DNA from: Petrolisthes cinctipes | Lineage: Eukaryota; Arthropoda; Malacostraca; Decapoda; Porcellanidae | Assembly (NCBI GenBank): GCA_033782935.1 | Contig: JAWQEG010000526.1 | Coordinates: 1,017,501 to 1,081,500 of the forward strand | Reading direction: 5' to 3' | DNA: 64,000 nt | Part shown: positions 23,701 to 35,000 of the stretch, piece after piece | Layout: each line of letters starts with the position of its first letter | Position numbering within the stretch: the first letter of the stretch is position 1 | Program-made: the position numbers and the translations under genes | The notes under the pieces: generated by a model | What the model saw: the letters and a program-made list of their open reading frames with translations, nothing else | What the model was told of the DNA's origin: nothing | Database searches by the model: none

Positions 23701-24317
23701 ATCGCTTCTGGGACCCCAAAATATCGAATTTTCGGGTGTTTTGAGCCTGAATTTGAGATATAAATCTGAACAGAAGATGCATGCACATATTGACTTTTGG
23801 GCACCTAAAAGATCGATTTTCAGTATGTTTTTGGCCTGTATTTTAAAAATACTCTAACACAGAGTAGGCATGTACAGATCGCTTCTGGGACCCCTAAATA
23901 TCGAATTTTCGGGTGTTTTGGGCCTTAATTTGAGATATCGACTTTTTGGCACCTAAAATATCGATTTTGAGCATGTTTTGAGCCTATATTTTGAAAATAT
24001 TCTAGCACTGAGTAGGCATGTAATGATTGCTTCTGGGACCCCAAAATATTGAATTTTCGGGTGTTTTGAGCCTGAATTTGAGATATAAACGGGTACAGAA
24101 GATACATGCACATATTGACTTTGGGCATCTAAAATATCGATTTTCAGCATGTTTTGGGCATGTATTTTGAAAATACTCTAACACGGAGTAGGCATGTACA
24201 GATCGCTTCTGGGACCCCAAAATATCGAATTTTCGGGTGTTTTGAGCCTGAATTTGAGATATAAACGGGTACTAAAGGTGCATGCACATATCGACTTTTT
24301 GGCACCTAAAACATCAA

Positions 24318-24344
24318 TTTTGAGCATGTTTTGAAATACTCTAA
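24318..24344 (+). repeat. 13-bp deletion next to the dyad
   Basis: TTTTGAGCATGTTTTGAAATAC joins the GCATGTTTT element directly to GAAATAC and skips GGGCCAGTATTTT. The breakpoint is a shared TTTT run. It removes the left arm of the TTTTGAAAA dyad. Counterpart near 58,722. Confidence 0.8.
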
Positions 24345-24681
24345 CACGGAGTAGGCATGTACAGATCGCTTCTGGGACTCCTAAATATCGAATTTTCGGG
24401 TGTTTTGGGCCTTAATTTGAGATATCGACTTTTTGGCTCCTAAAATATCGATTTTGAGCATGTTTTGAGCCTATATTTTGAAAATATTCTAGCACTGAGT
24501 AGGCATGTACAGATTGCTTTTGGGACCCCAAAATATTGGATTTTCGGGTGTTTAGGGCCAGAATTTGAGATATAAACGGGTACAGAAGATGCATGCACAT
24601 ATCGACTTTTGGGCACCTAAAATATCGATTTTGAGCATGTTTTGAGCCTATATTTTGAAAACATTCTAGCACTGAGTAGTC

Positions 24682-24853
24682 TAACACGGAGTAGGCTTCT
24701 GGGACCCCAAAATATCGAATTTTCGGGTGTTTAGGGCCAGAATTTGAGATATAAACGGGTACAGAAGATACATGCACATATTGACTTTGGGCATCTAAAA
24801 TATCGATTTTGAGCATGTTTTGGGCCTGTATTTTGAAAATACTCTAACACGGA
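24682..24853 (+). repeat. Monomer with 13-bp deletion in the start motif
   Basis: After the double end, the monomer start reads GAGTAGGCTTCTGGGACC, missing the ATGTACAGATCGC that normally separates GTAGGC from TTCTGG. GC dinucleotides flank the loss. The same deletion lies at about 59,086 in the second duplicon. Confidence 0.85.
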
Positions 24854-25030
24854 GTAGGCATGTACAGATCGCTTCTGGGACCCCAAAATATCGAAATTTC
24901 GGGTGTTTAGGGCCAGAATTTGAGATATAAACGTGTACAGAAGATGCATGCACATATCGACTTTTGGGCTCCTAAAAGATCGATTTTCAGTATGTTTTTG
25001 GCCTGTATTTTAAAAATACTCTAACACGGA
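24854..25030 (+). repeat. Monomer replaced between duplicons (177 bp here, 176 bp in copy 2)
   Basis: In copy 1 this monomer has CGAAATTTCGGG, AAACGTGTACAG, GATGCATGC, GGGCTCCTAAAAGATCG and TTTTTGGCC. At the exact corresponding place, 59,245-59,420, copy 2 has a different monomer (CGAATTTTCGGG, AAACGGGTACAG, GATACATGCACATATTG, GGCATCTAAAATATCG, GAGCATGTTTTGGGCC). That one resembles its own upstream neighbour. Flanks match on both sides and the offset changes by exactly 1 bp. Confidence 0.88.
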
Positions 25031-26139
25031 GTAGGCATGTACAGATCGCTTCTGGGACACCTAAATATCGAAGTTTCGGGTGTTTTGGGACTGATTTTGA
25101 GATATCGTCTTTTTGGCACCTAAAATATCGATTTTGAGCATGTTTTGAGCCTATATTTTGAAAATATTCTAGCACTGAGTAGTCATGTACAGATAGCTTC
25201 TGGGACCCCAAAATATCGAATTTTCGGGTGTTTTGAGCCTGAATTTGAGATATAAACGAGTATAGAAGATGCATACACATATTGACTTTGGGCACCAAAA
25301 TTATCGATTTTCAGCATGTTTTGGGCCTGAATTTTGAAAATACTCTAACACGGAGTAGGCATGTACAGATCGCTTCTGGGACCCGAAAATATCGAAATTT
25401 CGGGTGTTTAGGGCCAGAATTTGAGATATAAACGTGTACAGAAGATGCATGCACATATCGACTTTTGGGCTCCTAAAAGATCGATTTTCAGTATGTTTTT
25501 GGCCTGTATTTTGAAAATACTCTAACACGGAGTAGGCATGTACAGATAGCTTCTGGGACCCCTAAATATCGAAGTTTCGGGTGTTTTGGGACTGATTTTG
25601 AGAAATCGTCTTTTTGGCACCTAAAATATCGATTTTGAGCATGTTTTTAGCCTATATTTTGAAAACATTCTAGCACTGAGTAGGCATGTACAGATCGCTT
25701 CTGGGACCCCAAAATATCGAATTTTCGGGTGTTTAGGGCCAGAATTTGAGATATAAACGGGTACAGAAGATACATGCACATATTGACTTTGGGCATCTAA
25801 AATATCGATTTTTAGCATGTTTTGTTCATGTATTTTGAAAATACTCTAACACGGAGTAGGCATGTACAGATCGCTTCTGGGACCCCAAAATATCGAATTT
25901 TCGGGTGTTTTGAGCCTGAAATTGAGATATAAACCGGTACTGAAGATGCATGCCCATATCGACTTTTTGGCACCTAAAACATCGATTTTGAGCATGTTTT
26001 GGGCCTGTATTTTGAAAATACTCTAACACGGAGTAGGCATGTACAGATCGCTTCTGGGACCCCTAAATATCGAATTTTCGGATGTTTTGGGCCTTAATTT
26101 GAGATATCGACTTTTTGGCACCTAAAAGATCGATTTTGA

Positions 26140-29100
26140 GCATGTTTTGAGCCTATATTTTGAAAATATTCTAGCACTGAGTAGGCATGTACAGATCGCT
26201 TCTGGGACCCCAAAATATTGAATTTTCGGGTGTTTTGAGCCTGAATTTGAGATATAAACGGGTACAGAAGATACATGCACATATTGACTTTGGGCATCTA
26301 AAATATCGATTTTCAGCATGTTTTTTGGCATGTATTTTGAATATACTCTAACACGGAGTAGGCATGTACAGATCTCTTCTGGGACCCAAAAATATCGAAG
26401 TTTCGGGTGTTTTGGGCCTTAATTTGAGATATCGACTTTTTGGCACCTAAAATATCGATTTTGAGCATGTTTTGAGCCTATATTTTGAAAATATTCTAGC
26501 ACTGAGTAGGCATGTACAGATCGCTTCTGGGACCCCAAAATATCGAATTTTCGGGTGTTTTCAGCCTGAATTTGAGATATAAACGAGTACAGAAGATGCA
26601 TGCACATATCGACTTTTGGGCACCTAAAAGATCGATTTTGAGCATGTTTTGAGCCTATATTTTGAAAATATTCTAGCACTGAGTAGGCATGTACTGATAG
26701 CTTCTGGGACCCCAAAATATCGAATTTTCGGGTGTTTTGAGCCTGAATTTGAGATATAAACGAGTATAGAAGATGCATACACATATTGACTTTGGGCACC
26801 AAAAATATCGATTTTCAGCATGTTTTGGCCCTGAATTTTGAAAATACTCTAACACTTAGTAGGCATGTACAGATCGCTTCTGGGACCCCAAAATATCGAA
26901 TTTTCGGGTGTTTAGGGCTTGAATTTGAGATATAAACGGGTACGGAAGATGCATGCACATATCGACTTTTGGGCACCTAAAAGATCGATTTTCAGTATGT
27001 TTTTGGCCTGTATCTTGAAAATACTCTAACATGGAGTAGGCATGAACAGATCTCTTCTGGGACCCCTAAATATCGAAGATTCGGGTGTTTTGGGACTGAT
27101 TTTAAGATATATCGACTTTTTGGCACTTAAAATATCGATTTTGAGCATGTTTTTAGCCTATATTTTGAAAACATTCTAGCACTGAGTAGGCATGTACTGA
27201 TCGCTTCTGGAACCCCAAAATATCGAATTTTTGGGTGTTTTGAGCTTGAATTTGAGATATAAACGGGTACAGAAGATACATGCACATATTGACTTTGGGC
27301 ATCTAAAATATCGATTTTTAGCATGTTTTGGGCATGTATTTTGATAATACTCTAACACGGAGTAGGCATGTACAGATCGCTTCTGGGACCCCAAAATATC
27401 GAATTTTCGGGTGTTTAGGGCTTGAATTTGAGATATAAACGGGTACGGAAGATGCATGCACATATCGACTTTTGGGCACCTAAAAGATCGATTTTCAGTA
27501 TGTTTTTGGCCTGTATCTTGAAAATACTCTAACATGGAGTAGGCATGAACAGATCTCTTCTGGGACCCCTAAATATCGAAGATTCGGGTGTTTTGGGACT
27601 GATTTTAAGATATATCGACTTTTTGGCACTTAAAATATCGATTTTGAGCATGTTTTTAGCCTATATTTTGAAAACATTCTAGCACTGAGTAGGCATGTAC
27701 TGATCGCTTCTGGAACCCCAAAATATCGAATTTTTGGGTGTTTTGAGCTTGAATTTGAGATATAAACGGGTACAGAAGATACATGCACATATTGACTATG
27801 GGCATCTAAAATATCGATTTTTAGCATGTTTTGGGCATGTATTTTGATAATACTCTAACACGGAGTAGGCATGTACAGATCGCTTCTGGGACCCCAAAAT
27901 ATCGAATTTTCGGGTGTTTTGAGCCTGAATTTGAGATATAAACGGGTACTGAAGATGCATGCCCATATCGACTTTTTGGCACCTAAAACATCGATTTTGA
28001 GCATGTTTTGGGCCTGTATTTTGAAAATACTCTAACACGGAGTAGGCATGTACAGATACCTTCTGGGACCTCTAAATATCGAATTTTCGGGTGTTTTGGG
28101 ACTGAATTTGAGATATCGAATTTTTGGCACCTAAAATGTCGATTTTGAGCATGTTTTTAGCCTATATTTTGAAAATATTCTAGCACTGAGTAGGCATGTA
28201 CAGATCGCTTCTGGGACCCCAAAATATTGAATTTTCGGGTGTTTTGAGCCTGAATTTGAGATATAAACGGGTACAGAAGATACATGCACATATTGACTTT
28301 GGGCATCTAAAATATCGATTTTCAGCATGTTTTTTGGCATGTATTTTGAATATACTCTAACACGGAGTAGGCATGTACAGATCTCTTCTGGGACCCAAAA
28401 ATATCGAAGTTTCGGGTGTTTTGGGCCTTAATTTGAGATATCGACTTTTTGGCACCTAAAATATCGATTTTGAGCATGTTTTGAGCCTATATTTTGAAAA
28501 TATTCTAGCACTGAGTAGGCATGTACAGATCGCTTCTGGGACCCCAAAATATCGAATTTTCGGGTGTTTTCAGCCTGAATTTGAGATATAAACGAGTACA
28601 GAAGATGCATGCACATATCGACTTTTGGGCACCTAAAAGATCGATTTTGAGCATGTTTTGAGCCTATATTTTGAAAATATTCTAGCACTGAGTAGGCATG
28701 TACTGATAGCTTCTGGGACCCCAAAATATCGAATTTTCGGGTGTTTTGAGCCTGAATTTGAGATATAAACGAGTATAGAAGATGCATACACATATTGACT
28801 TTGGGCACCAAAAATATCGATTTTCAGCATGTTTTGGCCCTGAATTTTGAAAATACTCTAACACTTAGTAGGCATGTACAGATCGCTTCTGGGACCCCAA
28901 AATATCGAATTTTCGGGTGTTTAGGGCTTGAATTTGAGATATAAACGGGTACGGAAGATGCATGCACATATCGACTTTTGGGCACCTAAAAGATCGATTT
29001 TCAGTATGTTTTTGGCCTGTATCTTGAAAATACTCTAACATGGAGTAGGCATGAACAGATCTCTTCTGGGACCCCTAAATATCGAAGATTCGGGTGTTTT

Positions 29101-29540
29101 GGGACTGATTTTAAGATATATCGACTTTTTGGCACTTAAAATATCGATTTTGAGCATGTTTTTAGCCTATATTTTGAAAACATTCTAGCACTGAGTAGGC
29201 ATGTACTGATCGCTTCTGGAACCCCAAAATATCGAATTTTTGGGTGTTTTGAGCTTGAATTTGAGATATAAACGGGTACAGAAGATACATGCACATATTG
29301 ACTTTGGGCATCTAAAATATCGATTTTTAGCATGTTTTGGGCATGTATTTTGATAATACTCTAACACGGAGTAGGCATGTACAGATCGCTTCTGGGACCC
29401 CAAAATATCGAATTTTCGGGTGTTTTGAGCCTGAATTTGAGATATAAACGGGTACTGAAGATGCATGCCCATATCGACTTTTTGGCACCTAAAACATCGA
29501 TTTTGAGCATGTTTTGGGCCTGTATTTTGAAAATACTCTA
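26140..29540 (+). repeat. 2,009-bp tandem duplication in the irregular domain
   Basis: Sequence from about 26.14 kb recurs at about 28.15 kb, offset 2,009. Shared variants include GTTTTTTGGCATGTATTTTG, ATCTCTTCTGGGACCC, TTTTCAGCCTGAA, GTACTGATAGC, ACGAGTATAGAAG and AACACTTAGTAGG. The block spans the 503-bp duplication in its first copy. The second duplicon has one copy only (about 60.6-61.9 kb). Confidence 0.82.
26860..27870 (+). repeat. 503-bp tandem duplication in the irregular domain
   Basis: Sequence around 27,036-27,360 recurs 503 bp later, including the private variants CTGTATCTTG, ATGGAGTAGGCATGAACAG, CGAAGATTCGGG, TTAAGATATATCGAC and CTTCTGGAACC. The period is 501+2 because TTAAGATATATCGAC carries an extra AT. 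One difference noticed is GACTTTGGGC (27,291) against GACTATGGGC (27,794). The duplication is absent from copy 2. Confidence 0.82.
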
Positions 29541-29547
29541 ACACGGA

Positions 29548-32050
29548 GTAGGCATGTACAGATACCTTCTGGGACCTCTAAATATCGAATTTTCGGGTGT
29601 TTTGGGACTGAATTTGAGATATCGAATTTTTGGCACCTAAAATGTCGATTTTTAGCATGTTTTTAGCCTATATTTTGAAAATATTCTAGCACTGTGTAGG
29701 CATGTACAGATTGCTTCTGGGACCCCAAAATATAGAATTTTCGGGTGTTTTGAGCCTGAATTTGAGATATAAACGGGTACAGAAGATACATGCACATATT
29801 GACTTTGGGCATCTAAAATATCGATTTTCAGCATGTTTTGGGCCTGTATTTTGAAAATAATCTAACACTGAGTAAGCATGTACAGATTGCTTCTGGGACC
29901 CCAAAATATTGAATTTTCGGGTGTTTTGAGCCTGAATTTGAGATATAAACGGGTACTGAAGATGCATGCACATATCGACTTTTGTGCACCTAAAAGTTCG
30001 ATTTTCAGTATGTTTTGAGCATGTATTTTGAAAATACTCTAACACGGAGTAGGCATGTACAGATCGGTTCTGGGACCCCTAAATATCGAATTTTCGGGTG
30101 TTTTGGGACTGAATTTGAGATATCGACTTTTTGGCACATAAAATATCGATTTTCAGCATGTTTTTAGCCTATATTTTGAAAATATTCTAGCACTGAGTAG
30201 GCATGTACAGATTGCTTCTGGGACCCCAAAATATTGAATTTTCGGTTGTTTTGAGCCTGAATTTGAGATATAAACGGGTACAGAAGATACATGCACATAT
30301 TGACTTTGGGCACCAAAAATATCGATTTTCAGAATGTTTTGGGCCTGAATTTTGAAAATACTCTAACACGGAGTAGGCATGTACAGATCGCTTCTGGGAC
30401 CCCAAAATATCGAATTTTCGGGTGTTTAGGGCCAGAATTTGTGATATAAACGGGTACAGAAGATGCATGCACATATCGACTTTTGTGCACCTAAAAGATC
30501 GATTTTCAGTATGTTTTGAGCATGTATTTTGAAAATACTCTAACACGGAGTAGGCATGTACAGATCGCTTCTGGGACCCCTAAATATCGAATTTTCGGGT
30601 GTTTTGGGACTGAATTTGAGATATCGACTTTTTGGCACCTAAAAGATCGATTTTTAGCATGTTTTTAGCCTATATTTTGAAAATATTCTAGCACTGTACA
30701 GATTGCTTCTGGGACCCCAAAATATTGAATTTTCGGGTGTTTTGAGCCTGAATTTGAGATATAAACGGGTACAGAAGATACATGCACATATTGACTTTGG
30801 GCACCAAAAATATCGATTTTCAGCATGTTTTGGGCCTATATTTTGAAAATACTCTAACACAGAGTAGGCATGTACAGATCGCTTCTGGGACCCCAAAATA
30901 TCGAATTTTCGGGTGTTTAGGGCCAGAATTTGAGATATAAACGGGTTCAGAAGATGCATGCACATATCGACTTTTGGGCACCTAAAAGATCGATTTTCAG
31001 TATGTTTTGAGCATGTATTTTGAAAATACTCTAACACGGAGTAGGCATGAACAGATACCTTCTGGGACCTCTAAATATCGAATTTTCGGGTGTTTTGGGA
31101 CTGAATTTGAGATATAAACGGGTACTGAAGATGCATGCACATATCGCTTTTGTGCACCTAAAAGATCGATTTTCAGTATGTTTTGAGCATGTATTTTGAA
31201 AATACTCTAACACGGAGTAGGCATGTACAGATCACTTCTGGAACCCCTAAATATCGAATTTTCGGGTGTTTTGGGACTGAATTTGAGATATCGACTTTTT
31301 GGCACCTAAAAGATCGATTTTTAGCATGTTTTTAGCCTATATTTTGAAAATATTCTAGCACTGTACAGATTGCTTCTGGGACCCCAAAATATTGAATTTT
31401 CGGGTGTTTTGAGCCTGAATTTGAGATATAAACGGGTACAGAAGATACATGCACATATTGACTTTGGGCCTCTAAAATATCGATTTTCAGCATATTTTGG
31501 GCCTGTATTTTGAAAAAACTCTAACACAGAGTAGGCATGTACAGATCGCTTCTGGGACCCCAAAATATCGAATTTTCGGGTGTTTTGAGCCAGAATTTGA
31601 GATATAAACGGGTTCAGAAGATGCATGCACATATCGACTTTTGTGCACCTAAAAGATCGATTTTCAGTATGTTTTGAGCATGTATTTTGAAAATACTCTA
31701 ACACGGAGTAGGCATGTACAGATCGCTTCTGGGACCCCTAAATATCGAATTTTCGGGTGTTTTGGGACTGAATTTGAGATATCGACTTTTTGGCACCTAA
31801 AAGATCGATTTTTAGCATGTTTTTAGCCTATATTTTGAAAATATTCTAGCACTGTACAGATTGCTTCTGGGACCCCAAAATATTGAATTTTCGGGTGTTT
31901 TGAGCCTGAATTTGAGATATAAACGGGTACAGAAGATACATGCACATATTGACTTTGGGCACCAAAAATATCGATTTTCAGCATGTTTTGGGCCTGAATT
32001 TTGAAAATACTCTAACACGGAGTAGGCATGTACAGATCGCTTCTGGGACC
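29548..32050 (+). repeat. Spacer HOR segment between the two large duplicons (includes 491-bp units)
   Basis: Regular trimers return at 29,548 and 30,049. They are followed by 491-bp units at 30,550, 31,217 and 31,708 and a single 176-bp monomer at 31,041. Each 491-bp unit has lost 10 bp at the S/B junction, where GCACTGTACAGATTGC replaces GCACTGAGTAGGCATGTACAG. The 31,708 unit runs without break into the start of the second duplicon at 32,051. The matching position after the second duplicon (62.0-64.0 kb) is different sequence, so this segment is seen once. Confidence 0.85.
31041..31216 (+). repeat. Full-length monomer with S-type 5' half (176 bp)
   Basis: The 5' part is S-specific (GATACCTTCTGGGACCTC, TAAATATCG, TTTTGGGACTGAATTTGAG), but it continues into ATATAAACGGGTACTGAAGATGC, keeping the segment that S monomers lack, and ends as C. 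It also has a TATCGCTTTTG variant. It could be an undeleted relative of the S ancestor or a recent S/C recombinant. The C-like remainder favours recombination. Confidence 0.8.
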
Positions 32051-35000
32051 CCAAAATATCGAATTTTCGGGTGTTTAGGGCCAGAATTTGAGATATGAAC
32101 GGGTACAGAAGATGCATGCACGTATCGACTTTTGGGCACCTAAAAGATCGATTTTCAGTATGTTTTTGGCCTGTATTTTGATAATACTCTAACACGGAGT
32201 AGGCATGTACAGATACCTTCTTGGACCTCTAAATATCGAATTTTCGTGTGTTTTGGGACTGAATTTGAGATATCGATTTTTTAGCACCTAAAATGTCGAT
32301 TTTTAGCATGTTTTTAGCCTATATTTTGAAAATATTCTAGCACTGTGTAGGCATGTACAGATTGCTTCTGGGACCCCAAAATATTGAATTTTCGGGTGTT
32401 TTGAGCCTGAATTTGAGATATAAACGGGTACAGAAGATACATGCACATATTGACTTTTGGCATCTAAAATATCGATTTTCAGCATGTTTTGGGCCTGTAT
32501 ATTGAAAATACTCTAACACTGAGTAGGCATGTAAAGATTGCTTCTGGGACCCCAAAATATTGAATTTTCGGGTGTTTTGAGCCTGAATTTGAGATATAAA
32601 CGGGTACTGAAGATGCATGCACATATCGACTTTTGTGCACCTAAAAGATCGATTTTCAGTATGTTTTGAGCATGTATTTTGAAAATACTCTAACACGGAG
32701 TAGGCATGTACAGATCGCTTCTGGGACCCCTAAATATCGAATTTTCGGGTGTTTTGGGACTGAATTTGAGATATCGACTTTTGGCACCTCAAAGATCGAT
32801 TTTTAGCATGTTTTTAGCCTATATTTTGAAAATATTCTAGCACTGAGTAGGCATGTACAGATTGCTTCTGGGACCCCAAAATATTGAATTTTCGGGTGTT
32901 TTGAGCCTGAATTTGAGATATAAACGGGTACAGAAGATACATGCACATATTGACTTTGGGCATCTAAAATATCGATTTTCAGCATGTTTTGGGCCTGAAT
33001 TTTGAAAATACTCTAACACGTAGTAGGCATGTACAGATCGCTTCTGGGACCCCAAAATATCGAATTTTCGGGTGTTTAGGGCCAGAATTTGAGATATAAA
33101 CGGGTACTGAAGATGCATACACATATCGACTTTTGTGCACCTAAAAGATCGATTTTCAGTATGTTTTTGGCCTGTATTTTGAAAAAACTCTAACACGGAG
33201 TAGGCATGTACAGATGCCTTCTGGGACCTCTAAATATCGAATTTTCAGGTGTTTTGGGACTGAATTTGAGATATCGAATTTTTGGCACCTAAAATGTCGA
33301 TTTTTAGCATGTTTTTAGCCTATATTTTGAAAATATTCTAGCACTGAGTAGGCATGTACAGATTGCTTCTGGGACCCTAAAATATTGAATTTTCGGGTGT
33401 TTTGAGCCTGAATTTGAGATATAAACGGGTACAGAAGATACATGCACATATTGACTTTGGGCACCAAAAATATCGATTTTCAGCATGTTTTGGGCCTGAA
33501 TTTTGAAAATACTCTAACATGGAGTAGGCATGTACAGATCGCTTCTGGGACCCCAAAATATCGAATTTTCGGGTGTTTAGGGCCAGAATTTGAGATATAA
33601 ACGGGTACAGAAGAAGCATGCACATATCGACTTTTGGGCACCTAAAAGATCGATTTTGAGCATGTTTTTGGCCTGTATTTTGAAAATACTCTAACACGGA
33701 GTAGGCATGTACAGATACCTTCTGGGACCTCTAAATATCGAATTTTCGGGTGTTTTGGGACTGAATTTGAGATATCGATTTTTTGGCACCTAAAATGTCG
33801 ATTTTTAGCATGTTTTTAGCCTATATTTTGAAAATATTCTAGCACTGTGTAGGCATGTACAGATTGCTTCTGGGACCCCAAAATATTGAATTTTCGGGTG
33901 TTTTGAGCCTGAATTTGAGATATAAACGGGTACAGAAGATACATGCACATATTGACTTTGGGCACCAAAAATATCGATTTTCAGCATGTTTTGGGCCTGA
34001 ATTTTGAAAATACTCTAACACGGAGTAGGCATGTACAGATCGCTTCTGGGATCCCAAAATATCGAATTTTCGGGTGTTTAGGGCCAGAATTTGAGATATA
34101 AACGGGTACAGAAGATGCATGCACATATCGACTTTTGGGCACCAAAAAGATCGATTTTCAGTATGTTTTTGGCCTGTATTTTGAAAATACTCTAACACGG
34201 AGTAGGCATGTACAGATGCCTTCTGGGACCTCTAAATATCGTATTTTCGGGTGTTTTGGGACTGAATTTGAGATATCGAATTTTTGGCACCTAAAAGATC
34301 GATTTTTAGCATGTTTTTAGCCTATATTTTGAAAATATTCTAGCACTGAGTAGGCATGTACAGATTGCTTCTGGGACCCCAAAATATTGAATTTTCGGGT
34401 GTTTTGAGCCTGAATTTGAGATATAAACGGGTACAGAAGATACATGCACATATTGACTTTGGGCACCAAAAATATCGATTTTCAGCATGTTTTGGGCCTG
34501 AATTTTGAAAATACTCTAACACGGAGTAGGCATGTACAGATTGCTTCTGGGACCCCAAAATATCGAATTTTCGGGTGTTTTGAGCCTGAATTTGAGATAT
34601 AAACGGGTACTGAAGATGCATGCACAGATCGACTTTTGTGCACCTAAAAGATCGATTTTCAGTATGTTTTGAGCATGTATTTTGAAAATACTCTAACACG
34701 GAGTAGGCATGTACAGATCGCTTCTGGGACCCCTAAATATCGAATTTTCGGGTGTTTTGGGACTGAATTTGAGATATCGACTTTTTGGCACCTAAAAGAT
34801 CGATTTTTAGCATGTTTTTAGCCTATATTTTGAAAATATTCTAGCACTGAGTAGGCATGTACAGATTGCTTCTGGGACCCCAAAATATTGAATTTTCCGG
34901 TGTTTTGAGCCTGAATTTGAGATATAAACGGGTACAGCAGATACATGCACATATTGACTTTGGGCATCTAAAATATCGATTTTCAGCATGTTTTGGGCCT

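Larger units (their letters stand above)
1..29547 (+). repeat. Large duplicon, copy 1 (left end outside the window)
   Basis: Base 1 corresponds to base 32,051. The shared rare variants begin at once: GATATGAACGGG, CACGTATCGAC, TTTTGATAATAC, CTTCTTGGACC and TTTTCGTGTG occur near 45-205 and again near 32,095-32,255. Bases 1-4,656 match 32,051-36,706 at a constant offset of 32,050. One difference I found is T at 1,565 against A at 33,615. Because the match starts at the first base, the true left border is not visible. Confidence 0.9.
20432..29547 (+). repeat. Irregular satellite domain, first copy
   Basis: The trimer rhythm breaks down here. Monomers of 147-148, 176-177 and 192 bp follow one another in less regular order, with more private variants: GATATCGCCTTTGCGCACC near 21.2 kb, TTTCGGGCGAGAA near 20.63 kb, a GAATTAGAGACATAAACGGC stretch near 21.51 kb and TTAAGATATATCGAC near 27.1 kb. 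CTAAAATATCGATTTTGAGC largely replaces the AAAGATCGATTTTTAGC ending of regular S monomers, and AACATTCTAGC is common. Such a mixture resembles the less homogenised flank of a satellite array, but here it recurs as a block at 54.8-61.9 kb. Confidence 0.85.

Noticed and set aside
27066..27116. Possible polymerase III B box or tRNA fragment around GATTCGGGTG
   Set aside because: The B-box pattern GGTTCGANNCC is not met, and no cloverleaf arms or A box are present; it is a monomer variant of TTTTCGGGTG.
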